Shown: positions 49,284 through 58,104 of the stretch, one piece after another
Layout: each line of letters begins with the position of its first letter
Position numbering within the stretch: position 1 is the first letter of the stretch
Origin: an uncultured Cohaesibacter sp.
GTDB lineage: Bacteria > Pseudomonadota > Alphaproteobacteria > Rhizobiales > Cohaesibacteraceae
DNA: 64,000 nucleotides
NCBI RefSeq assembly: GCF_963666525.1
Contig: NZ_OY762905.1
Location: 4,071,501-4,135,500 of the forward strand
Reading direction: 5' to 3'
Made by a program: the position numbers and the translations under genes
Notes under the pieces: generated by a model
What the model was told of the DNA's origin: nothing
The model's input: the letters and a program-made list of their open reading frames with translations, nothing else
Database searches by the model: none

Positions 49284-49591
49284 CGCCTGCTCCTCAATCC
49301 TTGTTCCTGCCTTGTCCATGTCGTTCGCTGTCACGCCCCGGATGGTGACAGGCTCGGCATGAAATTCAAGGAAAATAATTCGGCAAGGGCCTTACAGGAA
49401 ACAGACGTCAAGCCCGGAAAGCTGCCGATTCTCGCGTAATGTCATTATGAAGTTTCTTATAGGGGAATTTTCCCCTATATGCAATAATGATGCTTAGGCC
49501 TGTCAAAATCTATCAAGAGAAGGTTTTTGACCTTGGGCGAGATTCATGCGAATTTGTCGGCAAATTGGCCGTAAAGGGAAAGGAAACGGGG
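49284..49591. promoter_or_regulatory. Divergent gcvP/XRE-regulator promoter region
   Basis: It holds a palindrome at 49459-49478 and a hairpin in the gcvP leader (CTGTCAC/GTGACAG, 49328-49351). I looked for a glycine riboswitch in the gcvP leader and did not find its conserved core. An in-frame extension of the regulator to 49487 passes through this region. Confidence 0.5.
49459..49478. promoter_or_regulatory. Perfect 20-bp palindrome, candidate operator
   Basis: ATAGGGGAATTTTCCCCTAT consists of 9-bp arms (ATAGGGGAA/TTCCCCTAT) with a 2-bp centre. It lies in the divergent region, 176 bp before the gcvP start and 114 bp before the preferred regulator start. Size and symmetry suit a dimeric XRE-type repressor. 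Confidence 0.65.
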
Positions 49592-50269
49592 ATGGGTGAT
49601 CTGGAGCGTGGGGAGTTTGGCACAATCGAGAGCCTTCAGGATGATACATCCGTCACGGAAGCCGTGCCTGGTGCCCTTGCGCCTGCGGGGGCCACAGCTC
49701 CCATTGCTCCCGGCCTGGACGAGCTTGGCCAGATGGTACGCGAGGCGCGCAAGAAGAAGGGATGGACTCTGGAAGAGACGGGCCGTCATGCAGGTATCGG
49801 CCGGTCGACACTCTCCAAGATCGAGAATGGCCTGACCAGTCCCGGCTTTGATATCGTCCGCCGTCTGACACAATCCCTCGAGTTGGAGACACCAAACCTG
49901 TTCCTGCAAAGCGGCAAGAGCGACCTGACCGGAAGACGGGACGTGACGCGCAAGGGCGAGGGTGAAACCAAGGTCACCGCTACCTACTCCCATGAGCTTC
50001 TGTGCAATGAACTGACCAGCAAGGCGATGCTGCCCTATGTCAGCACCATCAAGGCGCGTGACATTTCCGACTTCGGGGACTGGATCCGCCACCGGGGCGA
50101 GGAATTCATGTTCGTGCTGTCCGGTGAGCTGGAACTGCACACGGAGCATTACCGACCCCTTGCCATGAAAGCCGGGGACAGTGTCTATTATGACAGTTCC
50201 ATGGGCCACTGCTGCGTCACGACCAGCAAGGAAGATGCCGTCGTGCTCTGGGTCAGCCTCGAGCGCTAG
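49592..50269 (+). CDS. XRE-family regulator with C-terminal cupin domain
   Basis: The preferred start is the ATG at 49592 behind AAAGGAAA (225 residues); the frame stays open to an ATG at 49487. The helix-turn-helix (about residues 45-100) has GQMVREARKKKGWTLEETGR and IGRSTLSKIENGLTSPGFD. A cupin domain fills the C-terminal half (RHRGEEFMFVLSGELELHTEHY). Such regulators often sense a small ligand through the cupin. It sits between gcvP (divergent) and a GNAT gene (co-directional), either of which could be a target. Confidence 0.88.
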   Translation: MGDLERGEFGTIESLQDDTSVTEAVPGALAPAGATAPIAPGLDELGQMVREARKKKGWTLEETGRHAGIGRSTLSKIENGLTSPGFDIVRRLTQSLELETPNLFLQSGKSDLTGRRDVTRKGEGETKVTATYSHELLCNELTSKAMLPYVSTIKARDISDFGDWIRHRGEEFMFVLSGELELHTEHYRPLAMKAGDSVYYDSSMGHCCVTTSKEDAVVLWVSLER

Positions 50270-50303
50270 GCCGAAAGCCCCTCATCTGGAAAGGGAAGCC
50301 GTC

Positions 50304-50798
50304 ATGAAAGTCAGAACCGCGAGCATCGATGACGCCACCGCCATTGCCGCGATCTATAATGATGCCGTGCGCAATACGACAGCCATCTGGAATGACGACA
50401 CGGTCTCCGTCGAAAACCGCGCCGACTGGATCGCCACCAAGCTGGCCGATGGCTGGCCATTGCTGGTGATGGACGATGAGGCGGGCCTGTTGGCCGGATA
50501 CGCCACCTTTGGCCCCTGGCGGGCATGGGACGGCTACCGGCATACGGTCGAGCATTCGGTCTATGTCGAGAGGGCTCATCGCGGGCAGGGGATTGGAAAA
50601 GTGCTAATGGTTGCCCTCATCGAAGAGGCGCGCAAACGCGATTTCCATGTTATGGTCGCAGGCATCGAGGCTGGCAACACCGCTTCCATCCGGTTGCACC
50701 AGAGCCTTGGGTTCAGCGACGCCGGGCTGTTGCGCGAAGTCGGGACCAAATTCGGCAAATGGCTCGACCTCGCCTTTCTGCAGCTTAGCCTCGATTAG
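50304..50798 (+). CDS. GNAT acetyltransferase, phosphinothricin/methionine-sulfoximine type
   Basis: I take the ATG at 50304 behind AAGGGAAG (164 residues). The sequence matches the Pat/MddA group: IAAIYNDAVRNTTAIWNDDTV, then GYATFGPWRAWDGYRHTVEHSVYV (each quoted in part) and the acetyl-CoA loop HRGQGIGKVL. These enzymes acetylate methionine sulfoximine, sulfone or phosphinothricin. It follows the XRE-cupin gene by 34 bp and is probably co-transcribed. Confidence 0.9.
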   Translation: MKVRTASIDDATAIAAIYNDAVRNTTAIWNDDTVSVENRADWIATKLADGWPLLVMDDEAGLLAGYATFGPWRAWDGYRHTVEHSVYVERAHRGQGIGKVLMVALIEEARKRDFHVMVAGIEAGNTASIRLHQSLGFSDAGLLREVGTKFGKWLDLAFLQLSLD

Positions 50799-50813
50799 TC
50801 ATCCTAACAGGCC

Positions 50814-51821
50814 CTACCAGTTCGGCATTTCGACAACCATCATGTCGATGTCCCGATCGGGCACGAAATTCTGGGCGCGAAACTCGAACTGTGTCGGTGC
50901 GATCTTCCTGATGCCGTTGATGCAAAGAGTGATCAGGTTGTCCGGCTTCTCCTTGTCGAGGACAAGGCGGAAATCGCCGATCGGACCGAGCCAGTTGTTG
51001 GCGGTCTGCAGGATATAGCGCACTTCCTTGCTGATGGTTTCCGGATGGCCCCCCTTGGCCAGAAGCTTGCGAAACCCGCGAATGAAGCTGTCCTCGATGC
51101 AGAAGCGGTCGACATTGTTCAGCACGCCATATTGTTCGTTGACGATACCACCGCCCACCACCGGTGTGTAACTGTGGTCGAGAACCGTGCGGCTGTTGGC
51201 CGGAAATTCCTGCCACCAGTAATAGGTTGCCTTGACCTTCCAGTTCTTGCCGTACCATTCCTCGCCCGGCGTCCAGTCGATAAGGCCCTGATCGGCCAGC
51301 TGCTTGCGAGAACTCATGGGAATGTTTTCCACCTGGTCATAATAGTCCGGTGAAAAGCGATGCAGTGGCACACCATTGTCGACCAGAAGCTTTGTATAGT
51401 CGCGGCCGTTCATCGTTAGCTTGATTTCCAGATCGGGCGGCACCGGACGCCCGTTGGACAGCACCGTGAAGCCGAGGAAGTTGACCGGATCGCTGTTGTC
51501 GATGCCATAGTTCTCTTCCGGCTCGGCGGAAATTTCCGGCACGGGGAAGGCAACCAGCATGCGCTTGCTTTCGCTCGAATGATTGAAGAACTCGTAGTGA
51601 ATGCGGATCTGGCTGGGGCTGATATAGAGATCTTCCACATCGAGCGAAATATCGGGCGTCTCCACCAGCTCGATGCCACCAGCCTCGATCATCGCGGTGG
51701 AGTCGTTGGCCCGTGCATTTTGTGGTACCACGACACCCGCAACCAGCAGGGCGGACGAAAGAACTGTCGGCACAAGGATGCGTCTGGAAAGGGAACCGAG
51801 AGGAAGAAGGGAACGGAACAT
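50814..51821 (-). CDS. DUF4424-family secreted protein
   Basis: I start it at the ATG at 51821 behind GTGAGG (335 residues). A signal peptide ends near ARA-NDS. The mature start NDSTAMIEAGGIELVETPDI is the DUF4424 pattern, followed by LYISPSQIRIHYEFFN. The family is a periplasmic or outer-surface protein of unknown role. It is convergent with the GNAT gene and follows the DUF533 gene. Confidence 0.85.
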   Translation of the reverse strand: MFRSLLPLGSLSRRILVPTVLSSALLVAGVVVPQNARANDSTAMIEAGGIELVETPDISLDVEDLYISPSQIRIHYEFFNHSSESKRMLVAFPVPEISAEPEENYGIDNSDPVNFLGFTVLSNGRPVPPDLEIKLTMNGRDYTKLLVDNGVPLHRFSPDYYDQVENIPMSSRKQLADQGLIDWTPGEEWYGKNWKVKATYYWWQEFPANSRTVLDHSYTPVVGGGIVNEQYGVLNNVDRFCIEDSFIRGFRKLLAKGGHPETISKEVRYILQTANNWLGPIGDFRLVLDKEKPDNLITLCINGIRKIAPTQFEFRAQNFVPDRDIDMMVVEMPNW

Positions 51822-52073
51822 GGCGGCCTCACTCGAATACAACTACTGAAATGCGTCAGGAGAGGGCCTCCGGAAGAGATTGGCCCCCGGCAATGTATTG
51901 GGGTGAAGTTTAGCGGCAACCGCCGGGGCAAACCAGCCGGTTTGCAAGGTGAACGGGGTCTTTTTCCCCGATGGGGAACAGGAATTTTGTGCGGGCACGT
52001 AAATGTCCTGCGACAGGACGTAAAGGTCTGCTGCGGAACCGGCCTGAAGCAGCCGGCTCCGGGTGTGATCGGT

Positions 52074-52889
52074 TCAGTCCTGTACCGACAGAAGGGTCTG
52101 ATGGATCTGGTCGGTCAGCTCAGGCTCCAGCCCCAGGCGGGCGGCCAGCAAGGTGAGATAGGCCTGCTCGGACGGAGTGTCCGGCTCGATCGCCAGCAAG
52201 GATGCCAGATAGACCTCCATCGCCTGTTCCCGGCTTTGAACTTGCGAAACAAGACTGTCGATATCGAGGGGCTTGTTGAGCTGATCGAGAAGGAAGGCCT
52301 TTTCTTCGGCGCTCAGATCCTCCTGACCGATTTTTTCGAATATCGCCTGCTGTTCGCTGGCGTCGATCTGTCCGTCAGCCTTGGCCGCAGCAATCATTGC
52401 ACTGACCAGCGTCGCCCCGAAGCCGGAAGCCCGCTCGGTCATTTCGTTGACCTCGAAGCCGGAACCCATCGGCACGACCGGAACATGGGTCAGCTTGTTG
52501 TTTTCCCCTTGAGGAACGTGCAGATGAGCCGGGATGGATTGCTCTCCACGCCCCACCTGACCATCAACCACAGGCACACCTGCCTGCTTGCCCTTGTAAT
52601 CGGAATAGGCCTTGTAGGCGAGCCCTGCGACCAGAGCCAGGCCGCCGTAAGTTGCCGCCTTCGTGGCCATTTTGCGCCCCTTCTTGGAGCCCAACATCAA
52701 TCCGGCCAGCCCGCCGGCCAAGGCACCGCCACCAATGCCGCCAGCATTCTGGGAAAGATAGTCCTTGCCCCTTTGCAGCAGGTCGCCGCCACTGGCGCCC
52801 GAGCTGGCGTTGCCGCTCGTCTGGTCGCTGGCCCCCATCGTCCCGGCAGCTCCCAGAAATTCATTGATCAGCTTTGATGCATCGAACAT
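52074..52889 (-). CDS. DUF533-family protein
   Basis: I start it at the ATG at 52889 behind GAGGGGAAC (271 residues). A Gly/Ala-rich segment with GGIGGGALAGGLAGLMLGSKKG may associate with membranes. The C-terminal half is an all-helical TerB-like DUF533 domain with acidic motifs (AAKADGQIDASEQQAIFEKI). The function is unknown. The next gene on this strand is the DUF4424 protein, 252 bp downstream, probably with its own promoter. Confidence 0.85.
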   Translation of the reverse strand: MFDASKLINEFLGAAGTMGASDQTSGNASSGASGGDLLQRGKDYLSQNAGGIGGGALAGGLAGLMLGSKKGRKMATKAATYGGLALVAGLAYKAYSDYKGKQAGVPVVDGQVGRGEQSIPAHLHVPQGENNKLTHVPVVPMGSGFEVNEMTERASGFGATLVSAMIAAAKADGQIDASEQQAIFEKIGQEDLSAEEKAFLLDQLNKPLDIDSLVSQVQSREQAMEVYLASLLAIEPDTPSEQAYLTLLAARLGLEPELTDQIHQTLLSVQD

Positions 52890-53137
52890 CGCGTTCCCCT
52901 CTAGCACTCGTCTGTTTTACGTATCCTTGAGAGATATAGGCGTGGAATTGACGAGGGCAAGTCGGGTTCTTTGTTCGGGCGCACGGATGCATGATCGGCG
53001 ATATCAAACGAAAGCATTCTTGCGAACTGTGCCAAATAGCTGTAGCCAAGCTTCCAGGCGCCCTCCTGAGGGTGGTGCTACCGGGGCAACTGATTGCCCC
53101 GCAAGCAAAATAGCTTTCAATGGCGTGGTGTATGGCA

Positions 53138-53359
53138 ATGACTTATCTTGACAAATTTCCAACCGCAACCTTGCTGGTGATTGCATTGACCCTTGGCCTT
53201 GCCCCCTTCGTGCCAGAGCCTCATATCTGGGAAAAAATCAAGATGCTGTTGGCCGGCACCCTGACAAGGCCCGTCGACATATTCGATCTGTTGTTTCACG
53301 GCATTCCCTGGATATTGCTCGCGCTGAAACTGACAAGGCAGGCAACCAGACCAAACTAG
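53138..53359 (+). CDS. Small conserved two-helix membrane protein
   Basis: This protein of about 73 residues (ATG at 53138; in-frame ATGs also at 53120 and 53132) has two hydrophobic segments. I recognise the pattern, roughly FPTATLLVIALTLGLAPF, PEPHIWEKIKMLLAGTLTRP and DIFDLLFHGIPWILLALKL, as a short protein found widely in Proteobacteria. It is sometimes labelled RND transporter although far too small for that. The function is unknown. Confidence 0.75.
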   Translation: MTYLDKFPTATLLVIALTLGLAPFVPEPHIWEKIKMLLAGTLTRPVDIFDLLFHGIPWILLALKLTRQATRPN

Positions 53360-53932
53360 GCCTCTTCACCTCGTCCCTTTCTGACCTGTGGTGTCTACGC
53401 GCAGTGCCAATGCGTTCCTCATCAGGGCCATGATGAGAACTACGTAGAAGGAAGAAATTCGGCTTGTGCATTGATTCTCAAGGTAAAAAGTTACTTATAG
53501 GGCGCTGTGGAATAGTCTGACATTTGCGCCGAAAATGCACAGATTGATTCCCCCATTCGTTCAAATATTAATTATTTCATTCAAATAAAAATTTTGGCCA
53601 ATCCGAGACGAAATCCCAATTTATTACGATTCCAGTGTGCTCAACCCGGCAGGGCGGGAATGAATTGTAGAAATGGTTAAAAGTTTAACCTGTAAAATTT
53701 TTTCCATTGAGTACTACTACTTTAAAGAAAGAAATAAGCAGCTGTCTAAACGCCTTGGTTGCGAGAAGAGATGCCTTTTGAACGAAGGATCGACCGGGTT
53801 TGAGCGGTTTTGTCAGTTTTTCCATATTCCTGATTGCTAAATTCCAAATCGCTGCATCCGTGCTCAAAACTTGTCATCTTGGCGTCATTTGTGATCCACT
53901 ATTTTTGCAAAGCGACTAGTGGGTGATGGGAA
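53360..53932. other. A+T-rich intergenic region before the phosphonate-locus LysR gene
   Basis: No gene is supported in 573 bp. An imperfect hairpin (GTTCCTCATCA/TGATGAGAAC, about 53413-53440) follows the small membrane protein gene. The stretch 53520-53720 is strongly A+T-rich. A 60-codon minus-strand frame has no supporting features. Confidence 0.45.
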
Positions 53933-54802
53933 ATGAAATTATCAATCAATCAGATGCGAGCAGTGGAGGCCGTTGTTCGCACTGGCAGCTTCTCTGCCGC
54001 AGCAAAGGAGTTGGGTATCTCCCAGCCTTCCGTCTCCAACCATCTTTCGGCGTTGGAGAAGCATTATCGGACACAGCTGGTTCATCGCAACGGGCGACAG
54101 GCTGAGGCCACTGAAACCTGTAGGGAAATTCTCTCCCGCATCCGCTCGGTTCTCGCCATGACAGATGAGATCGAACACGCTCTTGAAGGAAGGCGGCGCA
54201 TGCAGGCCGGGTCTTTGCGTCTTGGCTATTCTACCTACCAGTTTGCCATGCCGATCCTGTCGACTTTCATGACGAAATTTCCCGACGTGGAGATCGAGGC
54301 CCGCGCCATGGCCTCCAACGACCTGTTGCCCCTTCTGGAAGACGGCAAGTTCGACGTTGTCTTTATCACGGCAAAGGAACCACCGCAGGGGCTCTACGTT
54401 CAGAAGATCCGCACCGAACCGATTGTCGTGGTCGTTCCCGAAGGTCATCCGCTCAGTGAGCGCCAGACGGCAAGCTGGAAGGATGTCGCCAGCTACCCGC
54501 TGGTGCAGCGTGAGAACAGCTCCGGAACCCGCCGGGTGTTCGAGAAAGCAGCGCTGAATGCCGGTATCAGACTGAATACGGTGCTGGCGCTTGGTTCCTG
54601 GGGGGCAATCGTTTCCACAATCAACGCCGGAATGGGCATTGGTGTCGCAATGGCAGGTGAGGTGTTGCCGTCGAACAATCTGGTCCCCATCCCGATCGAT
54701 GACGAGGCACTCAACGTCTCGCACTATCTCGCTTGCCTGCCGGAAATGCAGCACGTTTCGGCGATCCGGGCCATGTTCGATGCGGTCCACGCCTTGCAGT
54801 GA
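53933..54802 (+). CDS. LysR-family transcriptional regulator, likely controls the phosphonate locus
   Basis: This 289-residue protein has a LysR helix-turn-helix (MRAVEAVVRTGSFSAAAKEL, then ISQPSVSNHLSALEKHY). The effector domain is of the CysB/PhnR-like type. It is the first gene of the downstream block and is co-directional with the ABC importer, 139 bp apart. A T-N11-A palindrome lies between the two. The inducer could be AEP or a derivative, which is inference. LysR control of phnWX is known in other bacteria. Confidence 0.92.
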   Translation: MKLSINQMRAVEAVVRTGSFSAAAKELGISQPSVSNHLSALEKHYRTQLVHRNGRQAEATETCREILSRIRSVLAMTDEIEHALEGRRRMQAGSLRLGYSTYQFAMPILSTFMTKFPDVEIEARAMASNDLLPLLEDGKFDVVFITAKEPPQGLYVQKIRTEPIVVVVPEGHPLSERQTASWKDVASYPLVQRENSSGTRRVFEKAALNAGIRLNTVLALGSWGAIVSTINAGMGIGVAMAGEVLPSNNLVPIPIDDEALNVSHYLACLPEMQHVSAIRAMFDAVHALQ

Positions 54803-54848
54803 AGAACGGGTTGCAGATTGTGTGACCCTTTTATGTCAGGGTTGAAAC

Positions 54849-54865
54849 TATAGCTAAAAGCTATA
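54849..54865. promoter_or_regulatory. LysR-box-like palindrome before the ABC operon
   Basis: TATAGC-TAAAA-GCTATA is a perfect 6-bp inverted repeat with a 5-bp spacer and contains the classic T-N11-A core. It lies 77-93 bp before the binding-protein start, the usual place for a LysR activator site. Confidence 0.6.
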
Positions 54866-54941
54866 AAAGTCTGATGTTCATAAAACTGTTAAATGATCGC
54901 TCTAGGAAGGTCGTGCTCGATCCAAACAGGGAGACCTTCCA

Positions 54942-57008
54942 ATGAGCCCCAAATCCGTATTCCGCGCCGGTGCTGCTGCCGGTGTTGCCTATGTGGCGCT
55001 GAGCGCCTCTGCCTTTGCCGCCTGTCCCGTGGCAACTGTTGCAGACATGAAAGGCCTGACCTCCACCTATCCCGAACAGTTTGAACTGGCTGAATTCCAG
55101 AAGGCCGGCAGCTGCACCTTGTCCTTCACGCAGAATCCGGACATGGCCAGCTTCAACGCCCGCATTCTTGGCAACAAGGATCTGCCTGCCGTTGCCGATC
55201 GTCTGCCCGCCGAGCCGCTGGTTGTCGCGCCTTATGACGCTGTCGGCGTCTATGGCGGCGTGATCACGGGACTGTCCAAGGGCACCGAATCCGGCACCTC
55301 CGACCTTTTGTCCGTCCGTCACGTCAATCTGGTGCGCTATGCCGATGATCTTCAGACCGTCGTACCGAACGTCGCCAAGAGCTGGGAATGGAATGACGAC
55401 TACACCAAGCTGACTTTCACCCTGCGCAAGGGCCACAAATGGTCGGACGGCGAGCCCTTTACGGCGGCGGATATCGAATTCTGGTACAACGACATGATCC
55501 TGAACAAGGACGTGTATGAAAAGACCCCGGGCCGCTGGCTGTTTGCTGGCAAACCGGCAGTCGTCAAGGCTGAGGATGAGCTGACCGTTTCCTTCACTTT
55601 CCCGGTTCCGACGCCGGGCATCCTCAACCGCTTTGCCGTTGATTATGGGCAGGCTTTCCAGCCCAAGCATTTTCTCGCCCAATTCATGCCGAAATACAAC
55701 AAGGACGCCGACAAGCTGGCCCAGTCCATGGGGCTGGAAAATGGGGCCGCTGCAGTCAAGATGTATTACGGCGGATCGGACTGGAAGGACGTTCCGTCGC
55801 CGCTGCTAAAGGATGCGGAAATCGCCACCAAATTTGGCCGCGCCGTGGTGCCGACGCTGGAATCCCACATTGTGGTTGAAGAGAATGCCGAGGGCCGCAA
55901 GCTGGTCGCCAACCCGTATTTCCATATGGTTGACACCGCCGGCAATCAGCTGCCTTACATCCCGGAAATTTCCGAAACCTACGTCAAGGACAAGGAAGTC
56001 CAGAACCTCAAGATCATGAATGGCGAGGTGGTCTGGAAACAGCAGGCCGTGTTCCTTGAAGACTTCCCGCTGCTCAAGGAAAACGAGGCCAAGGGCAATT
56101 ACACGGTTTCCTACGCTCCAACCTTCGGCGAAAACATCTTCTTCTCCTTCAACCGCACCCACAAGGATCCGGTTCTGGCCGAGCTGTTCAATGACATCCG
56201 CTTCGAACGCGCCATGTCGATTGCACTTGACCGTGACGAAATCAACGAGATCGTCTATCTGGGGCAGGGCGTACCCGCTCAGGGCGTACCGGCCGAGCCG
56301 AAGACCGTGTCCTTCGTTTCCGAAGACATCCTCAAGCAGGATATCGCGTTCGATCAGGACCGTGCCAAGGCGCTGCTGGCAGAGATCGGCCTCAAGGACG
56401 CCGACGGTGACGGCACCCTGGAACGCCCGGATGGCAAACCGCTGGTCATCCGCCTGATCTATTCCTCTCAGGGTGTACCGGTGAAGATGATGGAACTGGT
56501 CCGCGATTACTGGTCTGCCGTTGGCGTCCGCATCGATCTCAAGGAAGTCACTTCCGACGAATACCGTGCCGGGGCCAACAACAACGATCTCGACCTGACC
56601 ACCTGGAAATATGATGGCACCTCCGGTCCAGCCATTTCCCAGGACGTGACCGCCTTCATTCCGCCATTCGGAGACGTCTTCAACCCGGGCACCGGTTTCG
56701 CATGGGCCCAGTGGAAGGATAGTGATGGCAAGGAAGGCGTCGAGCCACCTGCCTATGTCAAGGATCTCTACGGTCTTTCCGAGAAATTCCTGCAGGTTTC
56801 CATGGGCTCTGATGAATCCAACAAGCTGGGCGCCGAGATCGTCAAGATCCACGTCGACCACCTGCTGAAAATTGGTACCGTCGGCGATATCGTGGCGCCG
56901 TTCCTTTATCGCAACGACCTGAAAAACGTCAAGCCGATCAAGGCGAAGTCCTACGACTTCTACTGGACCTATCCATACCGCCCACAACAGTGGTTCCTGT
57001 CCAAATAG
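54942..57008 (+). CDS. ABC solute-binding protein, peptide type, long form (phosphonate locus)
   Basis: This 688-residue periplasmic receptor has a signal peptide (about 1-27, ending AFA-ACP) and AGGGAGA before the ATG. The family 5 core is present, with SWEWNDDYTKLTFTLRKGHK and a late DYWSAVGVRIDLKEV. It is about 150 residues longer than typical dipeptide-binding proteins and closer in size to YejA-like receptors. The neighbours encode AEP transaminase, phosphonoacetaldehyde hydrolase and a phosphonate monoester hydrolase. I infer that the ligand is a sizeable AEP conjugate. Confidence 0.92.
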   Translation: MSPKSVFRAGAAAGVAYVALSASAFAACPVATVADMKGLTSTYPEQFELAEFQKAGSCTLSFTQNPDMASFNARILGNKDLPAVADRLPAEPLVVAPYDAVGVYGGVITGLSKGTESGTSDLLSVRHVNLVRYADDLQTVVPNVAKSWEWNDDYTKLTFTLRKGHKWSDGEPFTAADIEFWYNDMILNKDVYEKTPGRWLFAGKPAVVKAEDELTVSFTFPVPTPGILNRFAVDYGQAFQPKHFLAQFMPKYNKDADKLAQSMGLENGAAAVKMYYGGSDWKDVPSPLLKDAEIATKFGRAVVPTLESHIVVEENAEGRKLVANPYFHMVDTAGNQLPYIPEISETYVKDKEVQNLKIMNGEVVWKQQAVFLEDFPLLKENEAKGNYTVSYAPTFGENIFFSFNRTHKDPVLAELFNDIRFERAMSIALDRDEINEIVYLGQGVPAQGVPAEPKTVSFVSEDILKQDIAFDQDRAKALLAEIGLKDADGDGTLERPDGKPLVIRLIYSSQGVPVKMMELVRDYWSAVGVRIDLKEVTSDEYRAGANNNDLDLTTWKYDGTSGPAISQDVTAFIPPFGDVFNPGTGFAWAQWKDSDGKEGVEPPAYVKDLYGLSEKFLQVSMGSDESNKLGAEIVKIHVDHLLKIGTVGDIVAPFLYRNDLKNVKPIKAKSYDFYWTYPYRPQQWFLSK

Positions 57009-57040
57009 GCCTTCAGTCCAAACAGTTCAAACCATTTGGC

Positions 57041-57061
57041 GCGGGGGGAACCCCCTCCCGC
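57041..57061 (+). other. G/C hairpin between binding-protein and permease genes
   Basis: GGGGG-AA-CCCCC with G+C-rich flanks lies in the 98-bp gap after the binding-protein gene. It has no T-run. As at 2518, it may stabilise the binding-protein message. Confidence 0.4.
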
Positions 57062-57106
57062 TCCCTTCCCCTCTTCAACAGGGGGGCTACCGTGTGAGGA
57101 CACGAT

Positions 57107-58102
57107 ATGCTTCGATTCACGCTTGAGCGACTGGTTGGCATGATTGTCACGATGGTGCTTGTTTCCATGATGGTCTTTCTGATCATGGAAATACCACCCG
57201 GCGACTATGCGGACCGCTATGCCTTCCGGAAATATTCCGGCACAGGCATCGCCATCACCGAAGCGGACATCGAGGCAATCCGCCATGACTTCGGCCTCGA
57301 TAAGCCGATGGCGCTACGCTATGTCGACTGGATTGGCAATATCGTCCTGCATGGCGATTTCGGGCAGGCCTTCGCCTTCGAGACCGATGTGACCAAGGTC
57401 ATCGGCGACAAGGCATGGCTGACCATGGCGATCCTGTTCGGGACCTTGCTGCTGACCTATCTGGTCTCGATACCCATCGGCATCTATGCCGCCGTAAGGC
57501 GCGCGTCGGCTGCGGACTACGGCCTGACTGTCTTTTCCTATCTCGGGCTGGCGCTGCCCAACTTTCTGCTGGCGCTGATCATGCTCTATTTTGCCAACCT
57601 GTGGTTTGGCGCCGACATTGGCGGCCTGTTTTCCGCAGGCATGGTCGATGCTTCCTGGTCCTTTGCCAAGGTCTGGGACCTGATAAAGCATCTCTGGCTG
57701 CCTGCCTTCGTGTTGGCATGGTCTGCGGTGGCCTATCAGATCCAGACCATCCGAGCCACCATGTCGGACGAACTCAACAAGCTTTCGGTGACGGCAGCGC
57801 GCGCCCGCGGTGTGCCGGAGACGAGACTGCTGATCAAATATCCTGCCCGCCTTGCCATCAACCCGGTGGTCTCCACCATCGGCTTTGACGTCAACCGCAT
57901 CTTCTCCGAGCTGCCCATCGTTGCGGTGGTGCTGGGGCTCACCGAACTCGGCGAGTTGCTGCTCAACGCCTATCTCGATCTCGACATGTATGTTGCCGGT
58001 GCCATTCTCCTGATGCTGACATTTGTCATCGTGGTCATGAATTTCATCTCGGACATCCTGCTGGCCTGGCTCGATCCGCGCATCAAACTGGGGAACAACT
58101 GA
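57107..58102 (+). CDS. ABC transporter permease, DppB type (phosphonate locus)
   Basis: This 331-residue permease starts behind GAGGA. It has an N-terminal helix, the LGLDKPMALRYVDWIGN-like periplasmic motif (here FGLDKPMALRYVDWIGN), five further helices and the coupling segment VTAARARGVPETRLLIKYP. The next permease starts 2 bp after its stop. Confidence 0.93.
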   Translation: MLRFTLERLVGMIVTMVLVSMMVFLIMEIPPGDYADRYAFRKYSGTGIAITEADIEAIRHDFGLDKPMALRYVDWIGNIVLHGDFGQAFAFETDVTKVIGDKAWLTMAILFGTLLLTYLVSIPIGIYAAVRRASAADYGLTVFSYLGLALPNFLLALIMLYFANLWFGADIGGLFSAGMVDASWSFAKVWDLIKHLWLPAFVLAWSAVAYQIQTIRATMSDELNKLSVTAARARGVPETRLLIKYPARLAINPVVSTIGFDVNRIFSELPIVAVVLGLTELGELLLNAYLDLDMYVAGAILLMLTFVIVVMNFISDILLAWLDPRIKLGNN

Positions 58103-58104
58103 CC

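Noticed and set aside
49284-49458. Possible glycine riboswitch in the gcvP leader
   Set aside because: The conserved glycine-aptamer core is not visible; only a simple 7-bp hairpin is present.
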